A stretch of 64,000 nt of DNA from Silvibacterium acidisoli (GCA_022870745.1 CP085323.1:620001-684000), one strand, 5' to 3'; counted from the stretch's first letter, positions 8,830 through 18,402 are shown. Program-made: numbers and translations. The notes: generated by a model not told the origin, from the sequence alone.

Positions 8830-10139
8830 TCTTTATGCAAAGAAGAAAAGTTCGGTATACGGTCTGGATGGCTGGTTACATCCTCATGCCAGGAATTCTC
8901 CCTCTGGCCTATGGTCAAAGCGTCCGAGGAACGGAAACCCAGGCAGTAACACTTCCTAGCGACGTTCCCTTAAGAATTCGGACTACCAAAACCGCCCACC
9001 TCAAGAAGGGCGCCGTGGTCGATGGGGTCTTAACCGAGCCCGTGTATCTGAGAGATCGTATTGTTCTTCCCGAAGGAGCAGCCGTAAGGGGCGTCGTGAC
9101 GGATTACCAGAACGTTGACAAGACCACGCGCGCGCAGGCTCTGCTAAATGGGGACGTCACGCCTCTTCACCAACCGGTTATCTCATTCGATCTGATTCAC
9201 ACCCCCAATGGTGATGTCTCCATCCACTCGAGGGCGGTAGTTCGCGACACAGAGGTGGTGCGTTTCGATGCGGCAACGAGCCACCCCGGAGTGATACAGC
9301 GCGCGAAGGCGTTTGTACGGGACAGGATTAACTCTGCTCGCGACGCGGCCTTCGCTCCAGGGAAGAAGGACAGGGCACTTCGCCTCCTTTATGGTCAACT
9401 GCCCTATCATCCCCAACGAATCTGGAGCGGCACGCAATTTGTTGCCGATCTCACTGAAGCCGCTACATTCAACGTCCCGGCAGAGACCCCGCTGCCTCTC
9501 GCTTCCTCCCAGGCATTAACGGATTCCAGCCAGATCCAGGTGACAGCCAGGTTGCTTACCTCTCTGAGCTCAGACGCGGCCCATAACGGCGATAACGTCG
9601 TCGCGATGGTTACAAAACCCGTCATCACTCCACAGCACGAACTACTTTTCCCAGAGGGAACCGAGTTGCATGGCACCGTGCTTCGGGCGAAGCCTTCGAA
9701 GTCCTTCGGCCGCAACGGTCAGCTGCGCTTCACCTTCTCCGACCTTCAGCTGGCGGGAAGACCGGAAGAACATGTTCACGGCATGTTGGCCGGAGCGAGT
9801 GGAGAGAAATCTCAGAACATTACCGTAGACCAGGAAGGCGGTATCAAATCCAACCCCGACAAGAATCGCTTCGTGGCTCCTGCGGTTCTGGGGCTGCTGA
9901 CCTTCGTCGGCCAGACTGAAGACAGAGACGGCAGTGGCCTGGGCCGGCAGACCGTAGCCTCGAACGGATTCGGAATCATTGCTCGCGTCGTGGCTTTGAC
10001 GCTGAACGACCGGAGGGTTGCCATCGGATTTGGCTCCTATTCATTCGCGAAATCGGTCTACTTCCGCTTCTTGACTCGGGGCCATGCAGTGGTATTCCCG
10101 AAAGATACGTTGGTGGAGGTCTCTCTCACCAACAGATGA
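8826..10139 (+). CDS. Secreted beta-rich protein with repeated PEG..GxV segments; unknown function
   Basis: 437 residues from a GTG overlapping the preceding stop (GTGA); an in-frame ATG follows at 8835. A signal peptide ends near LAYGQ. Two related segments are visible, LPEGAAVRGVVTDYQN (about 76-91) and FPEGTELHGTVLRAKPSKSF (about 276-296). They resemble the 'preset value then modify' beta motif of TrbI/VirB10-like extracellular domains. Near residue 350 a hydrophobic stretch (VAPAVLGLLTFVG) could be a membrane or core helix. I do not recognise the family. Position in the acid phosphatase operon and coupling to the preceding gene suggest an envelope protein of the same system. Confidence 0.78.
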   Translation: MIFMQRRKVRYTVWMAGYILMPGILPLAYGQSVRGTETQAVTLPSDVPLRIRTTKTAHLKKGAVVDGVLTEPVYLRDRIVLPEGAAVRGVVTDYQNVDKTTRAQALLNGDVTPLHQPVISFDLIHTPNGDVSIHSRAVVRDTEVVRFDAATSHPGVIQRAKAFVRDRINSARDAAFAPGKKDRALRLLYGQLPYHPQRIWSGTQFVADLTEAATFNVPAETPLPLASSQALTDSSQIQVTARLLTSLSSDAAHNGDNVVAMVTKPVITPQHELLFPEGTELHGTVLRAKPSKSFGRNGQLRFTFSDLQLAGRPEEHVHGMLAGASGEKSQNITVDQEGGIKSNPDKNRFVAPAVLGLLTFVGQTEDRDGSGLGRQTVASNGFGIIARVVALTLNDRRVAIGFGSYSFAKSVYFRFLTRGHAVVFPKDTLVEVSLTNR

Positions 10140-10305
10140 TTTCATCTCGCCGGACGGGCCCATAGATACTCACTGTTGGCTGGGATCTCGGGCTCATTCA
10201 ACTTCCTTCTTCTCTTCCCTATCGGCTGCGAGAGCTCTCTCGCATCAATCCAGATATTCCCAAGGCCGCAGTCAACCGGTCTCGGATCGCCCGGAAAGGA
10301 TCGCC

Positions 10306-11349
10306 ATGTCGACCCGCAAGTCTCTCTGTGCCGCACTGATGTTCACCCTCGTTCTGCCTGTTGCGTCCACGTACGCCGCCGATTTCAAGTCTCCTGTCAC
10401 GCTGGTATCTCAGACAGAACTGCCGGATATCGTTGGCGACTTCGACCATCTCACTGTCGACCTCAAGCGGGGTCATCTCTTTGTGACCGCTGAAGTGCAT
10501 CACTCCGTCGAGGTTTTCGACCTGAAGACCGGAAAGCATCTTCAGAGCGTCGGAGGTTTCAAGACCCCGCATTCCATTGCGTATGCGCCTGAGAAGGACG
10601 AGTTGATGGTCTGCGATGGAGGCGATTCTTCTCTCGTTCTACTTTCCGGGGAGGACTTCCATCGCCTGGATCGAGTTCAGCTCATCGATGGATCTGCGAC
10701 CGGAAAGGGCGACTCCCCCGATGCAGCGTTGTATGACAAGGTGAATCATCTTTATTACATCGGCAACGGTGGCGTCTCTGCAAACATGCCGACATCCAAG
10801 ATCTCAATCTTCTCTGTCGATCAAGGTAAGGTCATCGGAGACATGGATGTGGATGGGAACAATGTTGAAGCCATGGGAATCGATCCGAGTGCGAACCGTT
10901 TATATGTAAACATCCGTGACAAGAAACAGATCGGTGTGTATGACCTTGCGACCCGCAAGCTCGTGACGACATGGACAGCTCCGGACATCAACCGCAACAC
11001 AGCCCTGATGGTTGACAGCCGGTCCCATCGCGTTTTCGTAGGAGGCCGCAAACCTGCCTTCCTTTACGTGTTCGATCCGGACGGCAAAGTGGTCCAGAAA
11101 CTCTCCATGGTCGAAAACAACGACGACATGAACTGGGACCCTGCGGCCAAACTGCTGTACGTGAGTGGAAGCCAGGGTCTGAGCATCTTCCAACAGGAAA
11201 ACCCCGATAGCTATACCGAGGTGGCACGCATTCCCACCAATGGCGGCAAGACCGCTCTGTTGGTGCCTCAGGAAAATCTATTCTTCGTCGTTCACCCCAA
11301 GACGGACATCGATACCGCGGGTCTTCTTGTCTACCGCGTTAAGCCGTAG
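10306..11349 (+). CDS. YncE-like beta-propeller secreted protein
   Basis: 347 residues from the ATG at 10306, with GGAAAGGA 6 nt upstream. The open frame extends back to 10084, but that part overlaps the previous gene. A signal peptide ends at STYAA. The rest is a run of about seven blade-like units of the YncE/Nhl style: DFDHLTVDLKRGHLFVTAE, HSIAYAPEKDELMVCDGG, ALYDKVNHLYYIGNG, EAMGIDPSANRLYVNI and NTALMVDSRSHRVFVGG. It is not a beta-propeller phytase: the acidic calcium-binding motifs of that family are not seen. Such proteins usually bind ligands or partners rather than catalyse. A second propeller of the same kind lies at 18403-19422 in the same regulon. Confidence 0.85.
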   Translation: MSTRKSLCAALMFTLVLPVASTYAADFKSPVTLVSQTELPDIVGDFDHLTVDLKRGHLFVTAEVHHSVEVFDLKTGKHLQSVGGFKTPHSIAYAPEKDELMVCDGGDSSLVLLSGEDFHRLDRVQLIDGSATGKGDSPDAALYDKVNHLYYIGNGGVSANMPTSKISIFSVDQGKVIGDMDVDGNNVEAMGIDPSANRLYVNIRDKKQIGVYDLATRKLVTTWTAPDINRNTALMVDSRSHRVFVGGRKPAFLYVFDPDGKVVQKLSMVENNDDMNWDPAAKLLYVSGSQGLSIFQQENPDSYTEVARIPTNGGKTALLVPQENLFFVVHPKTDIDTAGLLVYRVKP

Positions 11350-11370
11350 GTAAGTGGCATATCACCAAGG

Positions 11371-11415
11371 TGCCCGTGCTTTGAATTCTTCACAGACACG
11401 GGCATCGGTTTTGTT
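11371..11415 (+). terminator. Possible weak terminator or attenuator hairpin
   Basis: TGCCCGTG (11371-11378) pairs with CACGGGCA (11397-11404) around an 18-nt loop that can pair further (TGAA with TTCA). A short U-rich stretch follows (GGTTTTGTT). It lies between the propeller gene and the acid phosphatase, so it may reduce read-through rather than end the transcript. Confidence 0.35.
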
Positions 11416-11440
11416 AACTCACCACTAGTCCGGACATGGA

Positions 11441-12160
11441 ATGATCAAGACAACCTCGATTGCCGCTATTGCGGGCCTGCAATTGTTTCTCTGCGGAATA
11501 ATGTTGGCTCAATCGGTCACACCTTCCACCAAAAAGATTCCCATTTTCTTTAGCCCCGATACACTGAACTTCAACGAGATCCTTTCCGCTCCACCTGATC
11601 CGAACTCCGATGCCGGAAGGCGCGATCGTGACGAACTCCTCAGGATCGAGCGAACGAGAACACAATCTGAGATCCAGGCTGCGCAACAGGACGACCAGGA
11701 AGAGGATATCTTTATCTTCCGTGATGTCGTGGGACCCAGCTTCACTCCTGAAAAATTCCCGTTGATGAAGGCGTTTTCCGCACATCTTAAAAATGATTCG
11801 GAAGTGGTCGATCCACCGCTCAAGCATCTATTCAATCGCCCACGGCCATACCAGGCGGATCTTACGCAGCATCCGGTCTGCCAACTCAGTAAAGAGCCGT
11901 CTTACCCGAGCGGTCATTCCATGCTCGGATACTTGTTCGGTTATGTTCTTGCGCAAATGATTCCTGAGAAGCGCGATGCGATTCTCAAGCGCGCTGATCT
12001 TTATGCCTACCATCGCCTGGTGTGCGGCGTTCACTATCCGCAGGATCTGGAAGCCAGTCGAATTGCATCTTCGGTTCTGTTCGGATTGATCTCAACCAAT
12101 CCTGCTTATCGCAAGGAGTTCGACTCCGCGCAACAGGAACTTCGTCAGCAATTGCAATAA
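11441..12160 (+). CDS. Class A non-specific acid phosphatase (PAP2 superfamily)
   Basis: 239 residues with a signal peptide (to about residue 23, GIMLAQ). The three-part PAP2 active-site signature is complete: K-x6-RP in LKHLFNRPRP, PSGH in SYPSGHSMLGY, and R-x5-H-x3-D in HRLVCGVHYPQD. This spacing is that of bacterial class A acid phosphatases (PhoN/PhoC type). These hydrolyse a broad range of phosphomonoesters in the periplasm through a phosphohistidine. The residue before the last arginine is H, where the family usually has S. It closes the 8.0-12.2 kb gene run and is followed by a strong terminator. Together with the TRAP-like enzyme it makes two unrelated secreted acid phosphatases in one putative regulon. 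Confidence 0.92.
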   Translation: MIKTTSIAAIAGLQLFLCGIMLAQSVTPSTKKIPIFFSPDTLNFNEILSAPPDPNSDAGRRDRDELLRIERTRTQSEIQAAQQDDQEEDIFIFRDVVGPSFTPEKFPLMKAFSAHLKNDSEVVDPPLKHLFNRPRPYQADLTQHPVCQLSKEPSYPSGHSMLGYLFGYVLAQMIPEKRDAILKRADLYAYHRLVCGVHYPQDLEASRIASSVLFGLISTNPAYRKEFDSAQQELRQQLQ

Positions 12161-12360
12161 ATCTCAAGTGTTGTGTTGCTACCTTTCAGCCAGGCGCCGG
12201 CTGCAATGATCGGGCCGCCTCCTGCTGACCTTCCGGGCTCAAGTCGTTCTGCAAAGACATGCGCTATCGAAACACGGAATGACATACGTCTTTTCCGCAC
12301 TACGCCGAGTCGCATAAGGGTCGAATCCGGCATGACAAACGTATAACGACGCAAAAAATC

Positions 12361-12408
12361 AACCGCCGCCAGGAAGGCTCCCGCTTCCCGGCGGCGGTTG
12401 TTTTTTTG
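12361..12408. terminator. Strong bidirectional terminator
   Basis: AACCGCCGCC (12361-12370) pairs with GGCGGCGGTT (12390-12399). An inner GGAAG/CTTCC stem continues the hairpin, and GTTTTTTT follows. On the other strand the hairpin is followed by a T run as well (the A-rich stretch just before 12361). It separates the convergent acid phosphatase and RND genes. The gap 12161-12437 holds nothing else that I can see. Confidence 0.9.
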
Positions 12409-12437
12409 CATCATGCCGCAGCCCTGTTGTCCGGACT

Positions 12438-15400
12438 CTATGCCGCGCTGGAGTGCGAACGGGTCAGCAGGTAGTAGACCACCGGTGTAACGATGAGGCT
12501 CAGGATCATCGAGATGACCAATCCCCCGATGACCGCAATTGCAAGCGGCTGCAGCATCTGTGAACCGGAACCCAGGGCAAAGGCCAGAGGCAGCATTCCA
12601 CAAATTGCGGCTGTTGCTGTCATCAGAATCGGCCTGAGCCTACGCTGCGCCGCATGAATCATCGCTTCGCGGGCAGAAACTCCCTCTTTGCGATAACGCT
12701 CATCAGCGTCCAGCAACAGAATGCCATTCTTCGCAACAATTCCGATGACCATGATGAGCCCCATGAACGAGGCGACATTGAAGGTAGTTCCCGTCATCAA
12801 CAGGGCGAATACTACGCCTGCGATCGACAGGATCGACGAACCCAGGATTGCGATCGGCGCGTAGAAGTTCCGAAACTCGATCAGCAGGACTCCGAAGACA
12901 AGCGCAAGCGAAAGGAGAAGCACCCGCAAGAGCTCGTGAAAAGATTGCTGCTGCTCCTGGTATGTGCCGCCATATTCGATCCGAACCGTCGGCGGCAAGT
13001 GCATCGCTTGAATGGTCTGCTGAACCTTTGAGATTGCGGTACCGAGGTCAGAACCTTCGAGGCGTGCGGTTACCGTTATCAGTCTTTGCAGATTCTCCCG
13101 CTTGATCTCGTTCTGGGGTGGAAGTTGTGTGATCTGAGCCAGAGAGCCGAGGTTTGCCAGCTTGCCACTGGCACTGTTGAAGACGGTGTTCTGGATAGTG
13201 TCGAGAGACTGCCTTGTCTCATCTCCTAAACGCACGCGAACCGTATAGGGCCGTCCATTTGCAATCAAAGGATCTGTCGTCGTCACCCCGTCGAGAATCG
13301 AGGTAGCATCTTCAGCTATCTCCGTGGGGGTGAAGCCGAGGCGGGCCGCGATGCTGGGGTCTATCTGGAAGTTCATCGCAGGTCCGCTGATGGTATTGTC
13401 AATGCCGTTTTCTACGTCAACGACACCGCCGATCTTGCTGATCGCATCCCCGATTCGCGGGCCCAGCTCGGAGAGAAGAGCGGGATCGTTTGCGAAGACC
13501 TTAATCTGGATCGGCTCCGGCGCATTGGAGAGGTCACCGATCATATCCTGCAGGACCTGGGTAAACTCCACGTCTAGCTCAGGTTCCGTCTTTTTGATCT
13601 CGGCACGCGCGTCGGCTATAACCTCATCGATACCGCGGTCGCGCTTGCTCTTGAGCCTGACAGTGATGTCGCCTGTGTTTGCTTCGGTCACGGCCGCCAA
13701 GCCCATCTGGAGACCGGTGCGGCGTGAAGTGCTCTCCACCTCGGGCAGCTTGTGAAGAATGCGATCCACATGTTCAAGGACGCGATTGGTTTCAGTCAGC
13801 GAACTTCCCGCCGGCATGATGTAGTCGAGAATGAAGCCGCCCTCATCCATTTCAGGAAGCAGATCTGACCCCAGCGAGTTGTAAGCGAGCCACGTTCCTC
13901 CGACAAGAAGAGCACAAAGACCTAGTAAAACAACGGGGCGATTGAGCGACCAGCCGAGACCTTTCTCGTGCCACCTAAGAACGGCTTTCATCAGGCGGCC
14001 GTGCTCTTCATGAGGCTTGGTTTCTTCCCTCCTGCGGTGATCGCGAAGCAGGACCAGGCTCAATGCGGGCGTCCATGTAACAGCCAAGAGAAGAGAAGTC
14101 AGCAGCGCAACGGTCATGGTCACGGCGAGCGCACGGAAGAAGCTTCCTGTAACGCCCGTTACTGACACCAGGGGAAGAAACACCACAACGGGAGTTATTG
14201 TCGAGCCGACCAGTGGCACGGCGATCTCTTTGAGTGCTAAACGTGCTGCCTGGGCACGCGTCTCTCCATGATCGCGGTGCAACACGATGTTTTCGACAAC
14301 CACGATCGCGTCATCGATGACCAGGCCGATTGCAGCCGCCAGACCGCCGAGCGTCATCAGATTGAAGCTTTCGCCGATTATCCAAAGAAACAGAATCGTA
14401 ATGGCAACCGTAACCGGAATCACGAGACCTGCGACCAGAGAAGAAGTCCAGTCACCGAGAAATAGAAAGAGGATGACGCAGGCCAGGAGCAATCCAATCA
14501 GAATTGCGTCGCGGACGCTGCGAATACTCTCTCTCACCAACTCCGACTGGTCGTAGTAAGGCTGGAGGTTGACGCCGGGCGGCAGCGTCTTCTTGAGTTG
14601 CTCCATCTCGGCTGCGACGGCGTCTGCAACTGCCACAGTGTTACTGGAGATCTGTCGCGTCACATTCAACAATACCGCCGACTTTCCGTCCGCCGTCACA
14701 GCGGTGTAGACCGGGAGAACCCCCGCCTGAACTGTGGCTACGTCGGATACTCGCACGGCTGCGCCGCCTGCCGTTGTCTTTACGACGAGCCGCCCCAGCT
14801 GATCTCCATCATGAGCTTGCGCTCCAACAAGCCCCAGAATCAACTGGTGATTTGCTTCGTAGAGGCCAGGGGAGTCAATGATATTGGAGGCTTGTACAGC
14901 ATTCGCCAGATCGAGAATCGTTACACCCGCCGTCTGCATGCGCGCCATATTCGGCACGATGTGAAACTCGGGAACCTTGCCTCCCTGGACTGTGATGGTG
15001 CTGACTCCCGCCACGCGATTCAGAGGCGGCTTCAACTGATACGTTGCGAGCTCCCATAGCTGTGTCTGCGTCAAGCGATCCGAGGTGAGGCTGTAACCAA
15101 GAATGGGAAATGTCGCGAAGGTGAGACGATTGGTGGTGATGGCTGCTGTCGCGGGAAGCGTCTGCCGTACCTTGCTTAACGCGGCGTCGACCAACTGGAG
15201 CGTGTGAAACATGTCCACGCTCCAATCGAAGAACAGGCTCACTTCGGCAGATCCGCGGCTCGTAGTCGAACGGACGGTCATCAGGCCGGGGACAGAGTTA
15301 ACCGCGTCCTCGATCGGCTTGGTAATCGTGACCTGCATCTGCTCGACCGGCATGACGCCGTTGTCCACGCCGATCACGACACGAGGAAAATTGGTGTCGG

Positions 15401-15539
15401 GAAAAACCGAGATGGGAACCTGCTGGGCAGCGTAGATTCCGGCAAGTGAGAGGACGATCAGGAAAAAGAAGATCGGGCCACGGAACCGGACCAGCCAGAA
15501 CGGGCGCTCGGGCGCGTTGTTGAGAGGCTGCAGCATCAC
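12438..15539 (-). CDS. RND efflux permease (inner-membrane pump)
   Basis: 1033 residues, the full length of an RND pump. TM1 is at about 22-40. The large periplasmic loop follows, then TM2-6 (about 340-500), a second periplasmic loop and TM7-12 (from about 880). TM4 carries IGLVIDDAIVVVENI, with the paired aspartates of the proton relay found in HAE-type drug pumps. The heavy-metal CusA/CzcA form usually reads differently here, so I favour organic substrates or a mixed CzcA-like annotation. The start overlaps the adaptor stop by 4 nt (ATGA). It is third in the TolC-adaptor-pump operon led by the 11-bp repeat at 18200. The substrate cannot be assigned from sequence alone. Confidence 0.93.
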   Translation of the reverse strand: MMLQPLNNAPERPFWLVRFRGPIFFFLIVLSLAGIYAAQQVPISVFPDTNFPRVVIGVDNGVMPVEQMQVTITKPIEDAVNSVPGLMTVRSTTSRGSAEVSLFFDWSVDMFHTLQLVDAALSKVRQTLPATAAITTNRLTFATFPILGYSLTSDRLTQTQLWELATYQLKPPLNRVAGVSTITVQGGKVPEFHIVPNMARMQTAGVTILDLANAVQASNIIDSPGLYEANHQLILGLVGAQAHDGDQLGRLVVKTTAGGAAVRVSDVATVQAGVLPVYTAVTADGKSAVLLNVTRQISSNTVAVADAVAAEMEQLKKTLPPGVNLQPYYDQSELVRESIRSVRDAILIGLLLACVILFLFLGDWTSSLVAGLVIPVTVAITILFLWIIGESFNLMTLGGLAAAIGLVIDDAIVVVENIVLHRDHGETRAQAARLALKEIAVPLVGSTITPVVVFLPLVSVTGVTGSFFRALAVTMTVALLTSLLLAVTWTPALSLVLLRDHRRREETKPHEEHGRLMKAVLRWHEKGLGWSLNRPVVLLGLCALLVGGTWLAYNSLGSDLLPEMDEGGFILDYIMPAGSSLTETNRVLEHVDRILHKLPEVESTSRRTGLQMGLAAVTEANTGDITVRLKSKRDRGIDEVIADARAEIKKTEPELDVEFTQVLQDMIGDLSNAPEPIQIKVFANDPALLSELGPRIGDAISKIGGVVDVENGIDNTISGPAMNFQIDPSIAARLGFTPTEIAEDATSILDGVTTTDPLIANGRPYTVRVRLGDETRQSLDTIQNTVFNSASGKLANLGSLAQITQLPPQNEIKRENLQRLITVTARLEGSDLGTAISKVQQTIQAMHLPPTVRIEYGGTYQEQQQSFHELLRVLLLSLALVFGVLLIEFRNFYAPIAILGSSILSIAGVVFALLMTGTTFNVASFMGLIMVIGIVAKNGILLLDADERYRKEGVSAREAMIHAAQRRLRPILMTATAAICGMLPLAFALGSGSQMLQPLAIAVIGGLVISMILSLIVTPVVYYLLTRSHSSAA

Positions 15540-16825
15540 TTTTCGTCCCCACCCTCTTCTTCAGCTTTGCCGACCTTTACCTTGGTGCCGTCATCGAGAC
15601 CGTAACCGCCAGTCGTGACGACCATCTCCGACACGCTTAACCCTTTCGTGATCTGAACGTCCTCTCCATCATTGATTCCCAGCTGAACCGCCTTCTTGTG
15701 GGCCGCCCCGTCGCTGCCCACCACCATTACGGATTTCGTGCCGTCTTCACTCGTCAGAACCGCAGTCAGAGGTATCTTGATCGCATTCGAAATCGTCCGC
15801 CCCGTGATGGAAGTACGAACCGGCGTGCCCACCTTGTACTTGCCTTCCTTGTTGTCCAGCTTGAGCCAGACCTCAACCGTGGTGGAACCGGGATCGAGCG
15901 CGGGACTGATCAATGAGACCTTGGCAGGGAGAGGGTCCGTAACACCAGGCACCATGATCGAAGCCTCATCTCCAAGGCTCAACCGCTGTGCCACTGTTTG
16001 GGCAAGGTGCACCTTGGCAAGCAGCGAGGAAGTATCCATCACTGTGATCAAAGTGCTTCCGGAACTTACGGTCTCGCCTGCAAACAAGGGACGATCCGTT
16101 ACAACCCCCGAGATGGGGCTACGGATCTCCGAATACGAGACCTGAGCCTCGGCGGCAAGATATTTGCCCTTCGCGGAGGCCAGTTGCCCTTCAGCCTGCT
16201 TCAACGTCGCATCCCGGCTGACTTTCTGTAAAGAGTTGAAATGGTTCTGCGCTACATCGAAAGCTGCCTGAGTCTGGACGAGTGCTGCGGCTGCCGTGTC
16301 GTAGTCCCGGCCCGCGATAGCGCCTTCGTCCAGCAGCTTCTTTCTGGAGACCACGATCTCCTCCTGCAGCTTGAGCTGTGCTTTCGCCTGCGCCAGATCG
16401 AGCTCTGCTTTTCTGTAATCCTCGGGCAGCTGAGCCTTCGTCTGCATGGAATATGAAGCTTCGGCTGCGTCGAGCTGGCCCTTGTTATCCTCGGCCTGCG
16501 CAGCGAGGTCCCGATTCTCGAGAAGAGCAAGCAGATCCCCTTCCTTTACCTTCGATCCTCGCTGCACGTAGAACTTTTTGACTGGAGCCGTGATCTTTGG
16601 CGCAATTGCTGCCTGCGTGAGCGGAGAGAGTGTGGCATCCGCCATGATGTGCTCCGAGATCTCGCCGACCTCCGGCTTCTCTCCCTGGACCGTAACGAGG
16701 GCCGCTGTCTCGGCATCATCCGCTTTCTTGCAACCACTTAGAAAAAGGCTGGCGATCAGCAGACAGGTTGTGAATTTTGCGCTTGAACGTGCGACACGCG
16801 TCAGATTATTCATAGAGTGGCTCAC
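15536..16825 (-). CDS. RND periplasmic adaptor lipoprotein (MFP/HlyD family)
   Basis: 429 residues. The lipobox LSGC places the lipidated cysteine near residue 32, anchoring it to the inner membrane. A lipoyl half (ITAPVKKFYVQRGSKVKEGDLLA) is followed by a long alpha-hairpin (about 105-215, rich in A, Q, K and E). The second lipoyl half contains SEIRSPISGVVTDRPL, then come the beta-barrel and membrane-proximal domains. It links the RND pump to the outer-membrane channel. It overlaps both neighbours by 4 nt, a tight translationally coupled operon. The C-terminus is unusually acidic (EEEGGDEK). Confidence 0.92.
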   Translation of the reverse strand: MSHSMNNLTRVARSSAKFTTCLLIASLFLSGCKKADDAETAALVTVQGEKPEVGEISEHIMADATLSPLTQAAIAPKITAPVKKFYVQRGSKVKEGDLLALLENRDLAAQAEDNKGQLDAAEASYSMQTKAQLPEDYRKAELDLAQAKAQLKLQEEIVVSRKKLLDEGAIAGRDYDTAAAALVQTQAAFDVAQNHFNSLQKVSRDATLKQAEGQLASAKGKYLAAEAQVSYSEIRSPISGVVTDRPLFAGETVSSGSTLITVMDTSSLLAKVHLAQTVAQRLSLGDEASIMVPGVTDPLPAKVSLISPALDPGSTTVEVWLKLDNKEGKYKVGTPVRTSITGRTISNAIKIPLTAVLTSEDGTKSVMVVGSDGAAHKKAVQLGINDGEDVQITKGLSVSEMVVTTGGYGLDDGTKVKVGKAEEEGGDEK

Positions 16826-18177
16826 AAGGTCCCCGTCAAAAGTTGGAGTGCCGCAAGGGCGGATTGATAGCGTGCGATTCCGTCGGCCTGCGCCGTCTGT
16901 GCGCTCAAATACGAAGTCTGTGCATCCACGACCTCCAGCGCCGTGGCTTCTCCTGCGGTGTACCGCATCTTGGTCAGCCTCAGGCTTTCAGCAGCCGTCT
17001 GAACACTCTCTGCAAGAAGCGTCAGCTGATTCTGCGCGGCTGACGCTTCCGAATAGGTTTCATCGAGGTTGGCAATAAGCCGGCGCTGTGCGGCTGTCAG
17101 GTTGACCCGGGCGACATTCCTCTGAATCTGGCTCTGCTTGACTCGCTTTTGAGTAGAGAACCAATCCCATACCGGGATGTCCACCGTCGCCATCATGGAG
17201 TAGCCCAGGTTATTCACATCTTCCGGACCTCGCTTGGCGAACTGCGGGGCATCGATACCGTAAGAGAAATTCAAGGCGAGGTCAGGCAGGTATGCTGCCT
17301 TTGCAGACGTAACCGCTGCATTGCTCGCCTGGAGGTCTGCGAGAGCGCTCCGGATCTCCGGATTGTTGTTCGACGCCAGGCCATTGACCTCATCCCGCGT
17401 CGGCAACGCTGCCGGCGCCTCCGGCGGCTCGGTCGAATACGCCGTCCTCGGATCTGCAAAGAGAAGAACGGCCAGCTCGAGGCGCGCCTTCTCGGCAAGA
17501 AGATCCGCGTCGCTCAGATCGCGCTGCCTTTGCTGTTGTTGGAGCAGAGCCTTGATAACGTCAGCGTGGGCTACCTCACGCGCGGTTTCTCTCTTCTGAG
17601 TCAGGTCGCTGAAGGAAGTAGCTTCCTGCAAAGCTCCCGCAAGCAGTTGCCGCTTGGTCTCCGCGTCCGCCACCTGGTAATACAGCCCCACGACCGTCGC
17701 CACCAGCCCGCGGCGCGCCACCTCGAGTTCCGCAGAGGCACGGGCGGCATTCGCAGCAGCCACCTTGGCATCGGCGACCTGCTTCAGTCCTACGGTCTCA
17801 TTAATGGAAGCCTGGCTTGTGTATTCGTGTACCGCATTGTTTGCAATAAAGATCGGTGACGATTGCAAACCAACCTGGCCACCGCTATTCTCCTGCCCAT
17901 TGGGCTGCGTATAGAGGACCTGATTGTGGTAAGTCACCGAAGGCAGGAGAGCTGCCTTAGCCAGATAACTATCAATCGAGGCCGTCTTCTGAGCCGCAAC
18001 ACTCGCAGCAAATGCCGGCTCGTTCGCCTGCGCCCTCTTGATCGCCTCAGTAAGCGTGATTCGAGCCGGCGTTACTTCCACCTGTTGCCCGAATGAACTC
18101 AACGGTGTTCCGATCGAAAGCGCAACCGCGAGGAATGAGATCCATTGGTGAAGCCGTTTCCTGACAATGAGGCACAT
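16822..18177 (-). CDS. TolC-like outer-membrane efflux channel
   Basis: 451 residues, with a signal peptide ending at SSFGQQ. Two internally similar halves form the long helical barrel: SYLAKAALLPSVTYHN in the first, AAYLPDLALNFSYGID in the second. The C-terminal half ends with ALEVVDAQTSYLSAQ, a common TolC signature. It is the first gene of the tripartite efflux operon. The predicted -10 box (18189-18184) is so close that the transcription start would fall on or within a base or two of the ATG. No Shine-Dalgarno is visible, so the message may be leaderless. Confidence 0.92.
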   Translation of the reverse strand: MCLIVRKRLHQWISFLAVALSIGTPLSSFGQQVEVTPARITLTEAIKRAQANEPAFAASVAAQKTASIDSYLAKAALLPSVTYHNQVLYTQPNGQENSGGQVGLQSSPIFIANNAVHEYTSQASINETVGLKQVADAKVAAANAARASAELEVARRGLVATVVGLYYQVADAETKRQLLAGALQEATSFSDLTQKRETAREVAHADVIKALLQQQQRQRDLSDADLLAEKARLELAVLLFADPRTAYSTEPPEAPAALPTRDEVNGLASNNNPEIRSALADLQASNAAVTSAKAAYLPDLALNFSYGIDAPQFAKRGPEDVNNLGYSMMATVDIPVWDWFSTQKRVKQSQIQRNVARVNLTAAQRRLIANLDETYSEASAAQNQLTLLAESVQTAAESLRLTKMRYTAGEATALEVVDAQTSYLSAQTAQADGIARYQSALAALQLLTGTL

Positions 18178-18183
18178 GTAGAT

Positions 18184-18216
18184 AGGCTAAAAAGTGAACC
18201 TTAAATCAGTCTTAAT
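18184..18216 (-). promoter_or_regulatory. 11-bp direct repeat promoter of the efflux operon
   Basis: Minus strand: ATTAAG (18216-18211), N5, TTTAAG (18205-18200), 10-nt spacer, TAGCCT (18189-18184). The hexamer resembles TAGGCT at 7977 and TAGACT at 4534. The gap 18178-18402 also holds a CCGGAACC/GGTTCCGG hairpin (18368-18392) near the end of the upstream gene. It has no T run. Confidence 0.62.
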
Positions 18217-18402
18217 TTGGGGATCGAAACAAGACAAACTTACTCAGACCATCACTATTCTCAACGAGAGCGTCATGGAATGGAGATACAAAGCGGCCCA
18301 GGAGCCATATCCTGGGATCGCTCTCCCGATATACATGAAAGCGGTGGTCCCAGTCCACCATCGGTGACCGGAACCTGATGCTTTGGTTCCGGCCAGATGG
18401 GA

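Noticed and set aside
10084-10305. Upstream extension of the propeller gene
   Set aside because: It overlaps the previous gene and lacks a signal peptide; the ATG at 10306 has a clear ribosome site.
10306-11349. Beta-propeller phytase
   Set aside because: The fold is propeller-like but the acidic calcium and phosphate-binding motifs of that phytase family are not seen.
12438-15539. Heavy-metal RND pump (CusA/CzcA type)
   Set aside because: TM4 has the paired aspartates of drug-type pumps (VIDDAIVVVEN); metal export remains possible but is not shown.
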